6,819 bases of DNA from Caldifarciminota bacterium (GTDB lineage: Bacteria > Hydrothermota > Tepidihabitantia > Tepidihabitantales > Tepidihabitantaceae): the NCBI GenBank assembly GCA_016935775.1, contig JAFGQF010000056.1, positions 1 through 6,819 of the forward strand, in the 5' to 3' direction. This document shows positions 1-6,081 of the stretch, piece by piece. The notes under the pieces are model-generated. The model worked only from the letters and a program-made list of their open reading frames with translations, had not been told where the DNA came from and ran no database searches. Numbering within the stretch: position 1 is the first letter of the stretch; the number at the start of each line of letters is the position of its first letter. Both the position numbers and the translations under genes were made by a program.

Positions 1-534
1 AAGGGCTATGCCTTCCTGCTCGCCCTCTTCCTGTTCATCGGCATCGCCGCGGCCTTCACGGTCCTCGGCATGGTCGCCGGGCTGGCCGGCACGCTCTTCG
101 GCACGACCTCGAAGTTCTGGCCCATCCTAATCATCATCGTCTGCGTGGTGATGGGCGGGCAGATTCTCTTCTTCCCGAATTTCGAGTTCCCGATGCCCCG
201 GGGCATCACGCCGAAGACCGGCGGTATCGTCGGCGCGTTCCTGCTCGGCGCGCTGACCGGGGTCATCGCCACGCCCTGCGCGATGCCGATACTGGCGGTC
301 ATCCTGTCGTACGTCGCGTCCAAGGGCAACGTCGTCTACGGCGGCCTGCTGCTCTTCACCTACGCGCTCGGCCACTCGGTGCTGGTGCTTGCCGCCGGCA
401 GTTCGATGGGCCTCGCCGAAGAGATGGTGAACTCGAAAGGCCTGAAGAAGTGGTCCGTCATCCTCAGGAAGGCCTCGGGCGTGCTGCTCCTGCTCGTGGC
501 CGCGTACTTCGTCAATGAGCTGTTCAAACGCTAG
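1..534 (+). CDS. CcdA/DsbD-type transmembrane thiol-electron carrier, 5'-partial
   Basis: The reading frame is open from the first base, so the N-terminus lies outside the window; 177 residues and a TAG stop remain. Five hydrophobic segments are visible, roughly residues 4-32, 39-58, 71-102, 108-132 and 150-172 of the fragment, matching TM2-TM6 of the six-helix CcdA/DsbD-beta fold. The fourth carries ATPCAMPIL (cysteine codon 277-279), the counterpart of the second membrane-embedded redox cysteine; its partner in TM1 is off the edge. Family knowledge: CcdA proteins move reducing equivalents from cytoplasmic thioredoxin to periplasmic thiol proteins. The next gene encodes an exported CxxC thioredoxin, a natural acceptor, so I infer a functional pair. 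The rest of the operon points to arsenic or thiol stress rather than cytochrome c maturation, since no haem-handling gene is visible. Family assignment is firm; the exact client is not known. Confidence 0.88.
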   Translation, partial: KGYAFLLALFLFIGIAAAFTVLGMVAGLAGTLFGTTSKFWPILIIIVCVVMGGQILFFPNFEFPMPRGITPKTGGIVGAFLLGALTGVIATPCAMPILAVILSYVASKGNVVYGGLLLFTYALGHSVLVLAAGSSMGLAEEMVNSKGLKKWSVILRKASGVLLLLVAAYFVNELFKR

Positions 535-549
535 CCTGGAGGTCAATCG

Positions 550-1083
550 ATGAACCGCCTGACCGCCCCTGCCCTGCCGACTGTCCTGCTGCTCGCGCTG
601 CTCGCCGGCTGCCCCGGCCCCGAACCTGCCGCGAACGCGTTCCAGCCTGCCACGAACCCGGCAGCCGGAGTCGAAATCTGCGAAACTCTGCCCCCGGTTG
701 ACTCCGTGACAATGGCGGCTACGGATTCCGCCGTGCCGGAGCCGAAACCGGAGCCAAAGCCGGACATCAAGCCCGAACCCAAACCCGAGCCGCCGCCCAA
801 GCCCAGGGCCCTGCCCCGGATGTGGGACTACGGCTCGACCAACTGCCTGCCCTGCGTCGAGATGGAGAAGATCCTGACCCCGATGATGGCCGAGTACCAG
901 GGCAAGGTTGACATCCACATTGTCAACGTCTACCAGGACCGGGAACTGGCAGCGCGGGCCCGCATCCAGATCATCCCGACCCAGGTATTCTACGACCCGG
1001 ACGGCAACGAACTCTTCCGCCACGTCGGCATCTACGAGCGCGATTCCATTGTCGCCAGGTTCCGCGAGTTCGGCTGGGAGTAG
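550..1083 (+). CDS. Exported lipoprotein thioredoxin with Pro-rich stalk
   Basis: 177 residues. The N-terminus is a lipoprotein signal: a hydrophobic run at 11-19 followed by the lipobox L18-A19-G20-C21, so C21 should be lipidated and the protein anchored outside the cytoplasmic membrane. Residues 22-62 look disordered, and 63-85 form a charged E/K/P-rich stalk. A thioredoxin-like domain follows (about 88-177) with the active site C99-L100-P101-C102 and the cis-proline loop IIPTQ (P143). The usual Trp before the first Cys is replaced by Asn. The ATG is preceded by TGGAGG with a 7-base spacer, and the gene lies 15 bases after the CcdA-like gene. It most likely exchanges disulfides with that membrane carrier; whether its substrate is a permease cysteine, an arsenic-bound thiol or a general periplasmic client cannot be told. 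Fold and export are well supported; the partner is inferred. Confidence 0.88.
   Translation: MNRLTAPALPTVLLLALLAGCPGPEPAANAFQPATNPAAGVEICETLPPVDSVTMAATDSAVPEPKPEPKPDIKPEPKPEPPPKPRALPRMWDYGSTNCLPCVEMEKILTPMMAEYQGKVDIHIVNVYQDRELAARARIQIIPTQVFYDPDGNELFRHVGIYERDSIVARFREFGWE
736..804 (+). repeat. E-P-K-P repeat encoding a Pro-rich stalk
   Basis: Codons 63-85 of the lipoprotein thioredoxin form degenerate E-P-K-P units (PEPKPEPKPD then IKPEPKPEPPPKP). The codons vary between copies (ccg/ccc, aaa/aag, gag/gaa), so this is an old, protein-level repeat rather than a fresh DNA slippage tract. The composition resembles the periplasm-spanning segment of TonB and would hold the redox domain away from the membrane. 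Confidence 0.75.
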
Positions 1084-1086
1084 CCG

Positions 1087-2256
1087 ATGAGGGAGCGCTG
1101 GAAGTTCCTCCTCATCCTGGCCGCGTTCCTGCTCTTCTTCTTCCTGCCGGTCGAGCTGCCGCGCGTCCAGGGCGCCCTGCTCGAGGGCTTCCTGATGCTC
1201 CAGGACTACGCCCGGCTCCACGTCCTGCTGTGCCTCGTGCCGGCGTTCTTCATCGCCGGCGCCATCCAGAACTTCATCTCCAAGGAAGCGGTGCTCAAGT
1301 ACTTCGGCCCGAAGTCCAACAAGGTGCTGGCCTACTCCATCGCCTCGGTCTCGGGCGCGATTCTCGCGGTCTGCTCCTGCACCGTCCTGCCGATGTTCAT
1401 GGGCATCTACTACGCCGGCGCCGGCTTGGGCGTGGCGACAACCTTCCTCTACTCCGGCCCGGCCATCAACGTGCTCGCCATCCTGATGACCGGCCGGGTG
1501 TTGGGTCTGGAGCTGGGCGCGGCCCGGGCGATCGGCGCGGTCGTCTTCTCGGTCGTCGTCGGGCTCGGGATGGCGCTCATATTCCTGAAGTCCGAACGGC
1601 AGCGGGCCGACGGCGCCGGCATCGCCGGCCTGTCCGACGCGCCGACCCGCCGCAACCTCGGCCAGAACATCCTCTACTTCGCCGCGATGATCGCCTTCCT
1701 CGTCTTCGCCAACTGGGGCAGGCCGAAAGAACCAATCGGCTTCTTCAATGCCGTCTTCGCGGTGAAGTGGTTTCTCGCCGGCGCGTTCCTGCTCGCGACG
1801 CTGCTGATGGTCTGGCGCTGGTTCTCGTCCGACGAGCGCAAGGCCTGGGTCCAATCCACCTGGACCTTCGCCAAGCAGATCCTGCCCCTCCTGCTGGGCG
1901 GGGTCTTCGTCGCCGGGTTCCTGCTCGGCCGGCCGGGCCTGAACGCCGGTGTCATCCCGGACGGCATCATCGCCGGCCTCGTCGGCGGCAACTCGCTCGG
2001 GTCCAACCTGTTCGCCTCGGTATCTGGTGCCTTGATGTACTTCGCCACCCTGACCGAAATCCCCATCCTGCAGGGATTGCTCGGCTCCGGGATGGGCAAG
2101 GGCCCGGCCCTCGCGCTGCTGCTCTCCGGCCCGGCGCTCTCCCTGCCCTCGATGATCGTCATTGCCCGCACCATCGGCCTCAAGCGGGCGGCGGCGTTCA
2201 TCGGCCTCGTCGTGGTTCTCTCGACGCTCGCCGGTCTTGTCTATGGCATTCTCTAA
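1087..2256 (+). CDS. COG0701/ArsP-like permease with CSC motif
   Basis: A 389-residue polytopic membrane protein with about eight to ten helices, the usual size for the UPF0718/DUF318 permease family that includes ArsP, an organoarsenical efflux permease. Two similar halves are separated by a hydrophilic loop (about 168-190). The first half holds C96-S97-C98 followed by TVLP and the FLYSGPAINVLAIL helix (120-133); the second holds the matching TEIPIL and LLLSGPALSLPSMIV (344-358), without the cysteines. Family knowledge: the conserved cysteines of ArsP are implicated in trivalent arsenical recognition. Start: ATG with GGGAG six bases upstream, three bases after the preceding stop, so it is probably co-translated with the lipoprotein thioredoxin. 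Neighbouring thioredoxins and arsC support arsenical or metalloid export. Many COG0701 members are uncharacterised, so the substrate is an inference and I give no arsP symbol. Confidence 0.85.
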   Translation: MRERWKFLLILAAFLLFFFLPVELPRVQGALLEGFLMLQDYARLHVLLCLVPAFFIAGAIQNFISKEAVLKYFGPKSNKVLAYSIASVSGAILAVCSCTVLPMFMGIYYAGAGLGVATTFLYSGPAINVLAILMTGRVLGLELGAARAIGAVVFSVVVGLGMALIFLKSERQRADGAGIAGLSDAPTRRNLGQNILYFAAMIAFLVFANWGRPKEPIGFFNAVFAVKWFLAGAFLLATLLMVWRWFSSDERKAWVQSTWTFAKQILPLLLGGVFVAGFLLGRPGLNAGVIPDGIIAGLVGGNSLGSNLFASVSGALMYFATLTEIPILQGLLGSGMGKGPALALLLSGPALSLPSMIVIARTIGLKRAAAFIGLVVVLSTLAGLVYGIL

Positions 2257-2259
2257 CCC

Positions 2260-2265
2260 AAGGAG
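2260..2265 (+). promoter_or_regulatory. Ribosome binding site that decides the trx-like start
   Basis: AAGGAG lies three bases before the ATG at 2269 and six bases before the ATG at 2272. The second spacing is close to optimal, and the family normally begins MKI-, so the second ATG is preferred. Confidence 0.6.
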
Positions 2266-2271
2266 TGAATG

Positions 2272-2511
2272 ATGAAGATCCAGGTACTCGGAATCGGCTG
2301 CGCCCGCTGCCAGGAACTCGAAGAGCGGGTCCGCGACACGCTGGCCGAGATGAACGTCGCCGCGGACATCGAACACGTCAAGGACCTCAAGACCTTCGCG
2401 GCGATGGGGGTCCTGATGACGCCCGGGCTGGTCATTGACGGCAAGGTGGTCGCCCAGGGCAGGATACCGTCGAAGGATGAGCTGAAGAGACTCCTCTCGC
2501 CCGGAGCCTGA
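2272..2511 (+). CDS. Small thioredoxin-like redox-active disulfide protein (MTH895/TIGR00412 type)
   Basis: A 79-residue cytoplasmic protein (80 if the ATG at 2269 is used). It has a miniature thioredoxin fold: beta strand MKIQVLGIG, the redox motif C10-A-R-C13, helix E15-N28, and a cis-proline loop with T50-P51 before GLVIDGKVV. It lacks a signal peptide and has no WCGPC. It matches the archaeal/bacterial 'redox-active disulfide protein 2' group, which often sits next to COG0701 permeases. It is 12-15 bases after the permease stop with a strong AAGGAG site. Likely roles, all inferred, are electron donor to the thioredoxin-dependent ArsC encoded just downstream, cytoplasmic donor for the CcdA-like carrier, or thiol chaperone delivering a metalloid to the permease. 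Fold assignment is strong; the partner is not shown by sequence. Confidence 0.85.
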   Translation: MKIQVLGIGCARCQELEERVRDTLAEMNVAADIEHVKDLKTFAAMGVLMTPGLVIDGKVVAQGRIPSKDELKRLLSPGA

Positions 2512-2526
2512 CGCGTTCCCGGTTCG

Positions 2527-2694
2527 ATGAACGCCGAAGCCTGCGTCACCAAGCAGCCCAAGGGCCTGAGCGCATTCGAGCGCTACCTGACGGTCTGGGT
2601 ACCGCTCTGTATCGGCGCGGGCATCCTGCTCGGCCGGATATCACTGCGCACCCGGGGCTGGTTCCGCCCGGCCCCTGAGGAGGTAACAACATGA
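2527..2694 (+). pseudogene. Internally deleted ACR3 arsenite efflux gene (55-codon remnant)
   Basis: An intact 55-codon frame lies between the small thioredoxin gene and arsC. Residues 13-37 (GLSAFERYLTVWVPLCIGAG, then ILLGR) closely resemble the first helix of ACR3 arsenite/H+ antiporters, which open with a [S/F]-x-x-[E/D]-R-Y-L-T-x-W block. Residues 40-47 (LRTRGWFR) resemble the ACR3 C-terminal tail (N/L-R-T-R-x-W-F). ACR3 is normally about 340-370 residues with ten helices, so roughly 300 codons are missing, apparently in frame, near 2635-2646. The conserved core with the catalytic cysteine is absent, so it cannot transport arsenite. The stop overlaps the arsC ATG as ATGA, as expected for the true 3' end. 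No clear Shine-Dalgarno site precedes the ATG. Either a genuine deletion or an assembly collapse is possible. The N-terminal match is strong; the C-terminal match is from memory of the family. Confidence 0.65.
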
Positions 2695-3092
2695 CTCGTA
2701 TCCTGTTCGCCTGCGTCGGCAACTCGTGCCGGAGCCAGATGGCCGAGGCGTTCTGCCGCGAGCTCGGTCGCGACGTCGAGTGCGCGTCCGCCGGCTCGAA
2801 GCCGGCCGCGGAAGTCCAGCCCGACACCATCGCGGTGATGAAAGAGGCCGGCATCGATATCTCCGGCGCGCGACCCGGGGGATTCAAGGACCTGCCCGAC
2901 CTGAAGTACGACTACCTGGTCACGATGGGCTGCGAGGTTGTCTGCCCGTTCCTGCCCGGCGCGACCGAAATCCGCTGGGAGATTCCCGACCCCTTCGGCA
3001 AGGGCATCGCGGAGTACCGCCGCGTCCGCGAAATCGTCCGGGGTGAAGTCGCCGGCCTGCTCGAACAACTGGGCCTGCTCCGCGACCACTGA
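2691..3092 (+). CDS. arsC: Arsenate reductase, thioredoxin-coupled LMW-phosphatase type
   Basis: 133 residues, the normal length for this family. It reduces arsenate to arsenite in the cytoplasm. The N-terminal anion loop is C8-V-G-N-S-C13-R14-S15 (CX5R-type P-loop with nucleophile C8), followed by QMAEAF. C81 and C85 (GCEVVCPFLPG) are placed for the cysteine relay that thioredoxin re-reduces; the usual acid loop D100-P101 with F-G-K follows. The short CX3C spacing resembles actinobacterial and other ArsC forms, whereas S. aureus pI258 ArsC has CX6C. Start: ATG with GGAGG at 2679-2683 and a 7-base spacer; it overlaps the ACR3 remnant's stop. The small thioredoxin two genes upstream is a plausible reductant. 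As the last gene of the operon, ArsC would generate arsenite that the deleted ACR3 would normally export. The function is well supported by all catalytic residues. Confidence 0.93.
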   Translation: MTRILFACVGNSCRSQMAEAFCRELGRDVECASAGSKPAAEVQPDTIAVMKEAGIDISGARPGGFKDLPDLKYDYLVTMGCEVVCPFLPGATEIRWEIPDPFGKGIAEYRRVREIVRGEVAGLLEQLGLLRDH

Positions 3093-3102
3093 ACGGCCCG
3101 GT

Positions 3103-3132
3103 TTGCCCGCCGTGCCGGTTCTCGGGTAGAAT
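3103..3132 (+). promoter_or_regulatory. Possible sigma-70-like promoter, leaderless arrangement
   Basis: TTGCCC (3103-3108) and TAGAAT (3127-3132) are separated by 18 bases within the only short intergenic gap of the + strand genes. The -10-like hexamer ends seven bases before the TTG at 3140, so transcription would begin at about the start codon, giving a leaderless message. This fits the lack of a Shine-Dalgarno sequence there. It is a motif match only, in one 47-base gap. Confidence 0.35.
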
Positions 3133-3139
3133 TGTCCGC

Positions 3140-4009
3140 TTGACCACCATCGAGGCGATTCTCGCCCGCCGCTCGGTACGTCGGTTCGAGGACCGGGAAG
3201 TGCCCGAGGACATCCGGCGCCTGGTTGCCGAGCACGCGCTGAAGCTCGAACCACTGGTACCCGGCAACCGGTTCAGCTTCTCGCTGCTGCCGATTGTCGG
3301 CAAGAGCGAGGAACTGGCCGCGGTGATGGGCGGCTACGGCAAGCTGGTCTCGGCCCGGCACCTGCTGCTGCCGCGCATCGGCGGTGCCGACCACGTGCTC
3401 GAGGATTTCGGGTTCCGGGTCGAGCAACTGGTCATCGAGCTCACGCGGCTCGGTCTCGCCTCCTGCTGGATTGCCGCGCTCGGCCACGAAGCCGAGGTGC
3501 TGGACCGGTTCCGGGCCTCGCGCGACGAGCGGGTACCCGCGGTCGTCGTTTTCGGCTACCCGGCCGGGAAGGCCGCGGCCCGCGGGTTCAACTCGTCCAT
3601 CCGCGCCGCGCTCGGCGCCAACCGGCCGCCGGCGTTCGACCGATGGGTGTTCGAGGGAACCTTCGGCAACCCGGCTCGGCTCACCCCCTTCCGCGAGCGG
3701 ACGCTCGAGGCCCTGCGCCGTTCTCCTTCGGCCGGCAACTCGCGGCCCTGGCGGGTCGTCCTGCGCGGGGCCGACGCCTTCCTCGCGCTCGTGCTCGACA
3801 CGCCCTACTACCGGCTTTCCAAGGGCGTGAAACTCGGCTACCACCGGCTCGACGGCGGCATCGGGATGGCCAACCTGTCGCTCGCGCTGGCCGCGCTCGA
3901 CCGGCCCGGTTCGTGGACGATGCTCGACAACGAGCCTTCGCTCCGCGACGAGCTCGCGCTCCCGGCCAACACCGAACTTCTCGCCCGCATCGCGCTGCCC
4001 GAGGGATGA
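3140..4009 (+). CDS. Putative TM-nitroreductase family flavoprotein (TM1586-like)
   Basis: 289 residues with the two half-domains of the TM1586-type putative nitroreductase family (PF14512), a fused form of the FMN-binding nitroreductase fold. Signature segments are RRSVRRF (10-16, FMN phosphate region), LGLASCW (104-110), SPSAGNSRPWR (195-205) and DGGIGMANLSLAL (238-250). Family enzymes are expected to bind FMN and use NAD(P)H, but their substrates are mostly unknown. The start is TTG at 3140: the N-terminus MTTIEAILARRSVR is where these proteins begin, no ATG or GTG in frame lies between the arsC stop and this point, and only a rare ATT (3131) is further upstream. No ribosome binding site is visible. 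It is 47 bases after arsC, so it could be read through from the ars operon or use its own promoter. Nothing ties it specifically to arsenic. Family call good; substrate unknown. Confidence 0.82.
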   Translation: MTTIEAILARRSVRRFEDREVPEDIRRLVAEHALKLEPLVPGNRFSFSLLPIVGKSEELAAVMGGYGKLVSARHLLLPRIGGADHVLEDFGFRVEQLVIELTRLGLASCWIAALGHEAEVLDRFRASRDERVPAVVVFGYPAGKAAARGFNSSIRAALGANRPPAFDRWVFEGTFGNPARLTPFRERTLEALRRSPSAGNSRPWRVVLRGADAFLALVLDTPYYRLSKGVKLGYHRLDGGIGMANLSLALAALDRPGSWTMLDNEPSLRDELALPANTELLARIALPEG

Positions 4010-5214
4010 TGCCGGCAAGCCGCGAGCGCTGGCTCCTGCTGGTCCTGGTCCCGGTGCTGGCCTTCCCGGTCGTCTACCTGTCGCTCGCCCAGCCGCGGCC
4101 GCTCTGGGACGAGGGCATCAACCACCTGCCGGTCATCGAGCGCTTCGGCCCTGGCCTTCCGGGACTCGACGACCTGCGCGGCTACACGACCGCGGTCGGC
4201 CCGCTCTTCTACGTCGTCTTCGCCAACCTCGGCGCGCTGTTCGGCAACAGCCTGTTCGGGTTCCGGCTCGTGGTCTTCCTGCTGGCCGCGGCCAACGTCC
4301 TGCTGTTCTACGCGACCGGCCGGCGGTTCGCGCCCGAACGCCGTATCGCGCCGCTGCTGCTGCTCGCGAGTTACCCTTACTTCTTCACCCTGTCCGGCCT
4401 GCTGATGAGCGAGCACCTCGCCCTGTTCTTCGGCCTGCTCGCGCTGCTCGGCTACCTGCGCTGGACCGAGTCAAGCCGGGCCGGGCCGCTCGCCGTCTGC
4501 CTGCTCGCGGCCGCGCTGGCGATTCCCACCCGCCAGTTCTACGCCTTCCTGCCGGTCGGCCTGACCGTCGCCGAGTTCCTGCGCGCGCGCGGACCGCGCC
4601 GCGCCCACGCCCTCGTCTTCCTGCTGCCGCTGCTGTCCCTGGTCCCGCTGCTGCTCGCCTGGCACGGGCTCACCCCGCCCGCGGTCCAGGGCGTGCACAC
4701 GCCCGGCTTCTCCCCGCCCGCGCTCAGCTCGGTGCTCGTATGGACCGGGCTGTTCTTCCTGCCGCACTTCATCACCGGGCTCGCCCGTCAACGCTTCCGC
4801 CCCTCGCCGTGGCTCGCGTTCGCGCTTCCGGCCGTTCCGCTGGCCCTGCTCTTCCCGCCGTCGGGCACCGGCCTGACCCGCACCATCCTCGACCGGCTGC
4901 CCGCGCCGCTCTCGGCCGCCGCCGCCGCGCTGCTCGCCCTGCTCGGCGCCGGCTACCTCATCACCGTCATCCTGCGCCTGAAGACATCCCCGCCCGCCCG
5001 GCGCGCCCCGGCCATCGCCGGGCTCTTCGTCCTGCTGGTGCTGACCGGGATCGGCCCGCTGGTCTTCGAGCGCTACTTCCTGCCCGGCTTCGTCCTGCTC
5101 CTGCTCTTCGAGCTGCCCGACATCAGGACGTGGTGGACAACAGCCTGGAGCCTGGGGTTCCAGCTGCCGCTGGCGATTGTCCAGTTGCTCCGGCTGGCGC
5201 CGGTCGCGGGCTAG
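4006..5214 (+). CDS. Polytopic GT-C/PMT-like membrane glycosyltransferase
   Basis: 402 residues with about ten hydrophobic helices. The layout matches the dolichyl-phosphate-mannose protein mannosyltransferase-like (PMT_2/GT39-like) group: helix 1 (9-28), then an outer loop with W34-D35-E36-G (the acidic motif expected at the catalytic site of GT-C enzymes), G65-P-L-F-Y, helix 83-104 with GRRF, then MSEHLALFFGLLALLGYLRW (134-153). R356-Y-F-L-P near the C-terminus is also typical. Such enzymes transfer a sugar from a polyprenyl-phosphate donor on the outer membrane face. ATG at 4006 overlaps the nitroreductase stop (ATGA); a second ATG at 4009 is three bases from GAGGG (4001-4005), so either start is possible. 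The open frame runs further upstream to 3643, but that part overlaps the nitroreductase gene and reads as Arg/Pro-rich nonsense, so it is not used. The acceptor is unknown. Confidence 0.78.
   Translation: MMPASRERWLLLVLVPVLAFPVVYLSLAQPRPLWDEGINHLPVIERFGPGLPGLDDLRGYTTAVGPLFYVVFANLGALFGNSLFGFRLVVFLLAAANVLLFYATGRRFAPERRIAPLLLLASYPYFFTLSGLLMSEHLALFFGLLALLGYLRWTESSRAGPLAVCLLAAALAIPTRQFYAFLPVGLTVAEFLRARGPRRAHALVFLLPLLSLVPLLLAWHGLTPPAVQGVHTPGFSPPALSSVLVWTGLFFLPHFITGLARQRFRPSPWLAFALPAVPLALLFPPSGTGLTRTILDRLPAPLSAAAAALLALLGAGYLITVILRLKTSPPARRAPAIAGLFVLLVLTGIGPLVFERYFLPGFVLLLLFELPDIRTWWTTAWSLGFQLPLAIVQLLRLAPVAG
5211..5214. other. Shared CTAG: tail-to-tail stop codon overlap
   Basis: The palindrome CTAG contains the TAG stop of the + strand GT-C gene (5212-5214) and the TAG stop of the - strand radical SAM gene (complement of 5211-5213). 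The convergent genes therefore overlap by four bases with no intergenic terminator. Confidence 0.9.
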
Positions 5215-6080
5215 AGACCGCGCAGGTACTCGGGTTTGAACCGGTGGTGCGCGATCGCCGACTCCAGCTCGGCGACCAGCCGGTCGCGGTCCCGCGGCAG
5301 CCGGCCGGCCAGCGGCACGTAGTTCGAGGCGTGGTTCGAACGGAACACGGTTGCCCGCACGGCGAGATTCTCCAGGAACAGCTTCAGCTCGAGCGCGAAC
5401 TCCTCGGGCGACGGCAGCTCGAACTCGCCCGATTCGAGCATCGCCGCGAGCGGCGTGCCCGGCACGACGGTCACCGTCAGCGCCGACAGGTAGTTGGGGT
5501 TCATCGCCGACACCGCCTGCGCCGACGCGAGCGCGTGCTCGCGCCAGTCCTGCCGCCCGCCCAGCCCGAGCAGGTAGATAACCGACGACTTCATCCCCGC
5601 CGCCTGCGCCTTGTTCACCGCGCTCACCATTTCGTCCGCGGTCGCGCCCTTGTCCATCCGCGCGAGCACCCGGTCCGAGCCGGACTCGAGCCCGAGGTAG
5701 AACATCGTCAGCCGGTGCCGAACCAGCTCATCGAGCTCGGGCACGGTCTTGCCCGCGATGTCCCGGGCATTGGCGTAGACCCCGACCCGCTGCAACTCGG
5801 GAAAGCTGCCGGCCAACTCTTCCAGCAGCGACACCAGGTAGCGGTTGGGCAGGACCAGCGCGTTGCCGTCGCAGATGAACGCCCGGCGCAGCCCCGGGCC
5901 GTAGTGCCGGCGGGCCGACCGGACGTCTTCGAGCACTTCCTCGAGCGGCCGGACGCGGAACCGCTTGTCCCGGTACATCGCGCAAAACGCGCAGCGGTTG
6001 TGCGAGCAGCCGACCGTCGCCTGGACCAGCAGCGACCGGGCCTCGGACGGCGGCCGGAAGATGTTGCCCTCGTAGCGCAC
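5211..6080 (-). CDS. Radical SAM protein, CX4CX2C type, uncharacterised
   Basis: 289 residues. The Fe-S cluster motif is C25-S-H-N-R-C30-A-F-C33: spacing CX4CX2C instead of the common CX3CX2C, with the expected aromatic residue before the third cysteine. LGLESGSDRVL (129-139) is the SAM-binding GxxE-like strand, and VVPGTPLA (205-212) matches the late barrel strand of the Elp3/MiaB/B12-radical-SAM type. The C-terminus contains SNHASNYVPLAGRLP (248-262), which I recognise as a hallmark of a widespread uncharacterised radical SAM group. No B12-binding domain, TRAM domain or extra cysteine cluster is present. The start is GTG at 6078-6080, one base after the upstream glycosyltransferase's stop, so the two are probably translationally coupled; the beginning MRYEGNIFRPPSEA is the family's usual N-terminus. 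The substrate is unknown; the link with glycosyltransferases does not establish one. Confidence 0.85.
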   Translation of the reverse strand: MRYEGNIFRPPSEARSLLVQATVGCSHNRCAFCAMYRDKRFRVRPLEEVLEDVRSARRHYGPGLRRAFICDGNALVLPNRYLVSLLEELAGSFPELQRVGVYANARDIAGKTVPELDELVRHRLTMFYLGLESGSDRVLARMDKGATADEMVSAVNKAQAAGMKSSVIYLLGLGGRQDWREHALASAQAVSAMNPNYLSALTVTVVPGTPLAAMLESGEFELPSPEEFALELKLFLENLAVRATVFRSNHASNYVPLAGRLPRDRDRLVAELESAIAHHRFKPEYLRGL

Positions 6081-6081
6081 G

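Noticed and set aside
127..2376. 749-codon open frame on the - strand
   Set aside because: It is antisense to four well-recognised genes. The translation is dominated by R, E, G, Q and D with no family motif, the typical shadow of GC-rich coding DNA.
1230..2438. 402-codon + frame across the permease and trx-like genes
   Set aside because: Out of frame with the permease; the product is an Arg/Pro/His-rich shadow without recognisable domains.
3093..3113. Possible terminator after arsC (ACGGC / GCCGT)
   Set aside because: The stem is only five pairs with an 11-base loop and no following T run; such matches are expected by chance at this GC content.
3131..3139. ATT at 3131 as the nitroreductase start
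   Set aside because: ATT starts are very rare and no ribosome binding site precedes it. TTG at 3140 matches the family N-terminus better.
3643..4005. N-terminal extension of the GT-C protein
   Set aside because: It overlaps the nitroreductase's second half in another frame and encodes low-complexity Arg/Pro/Ala sequence. The hydrophobic first helix begins right after the ATG at 4006.
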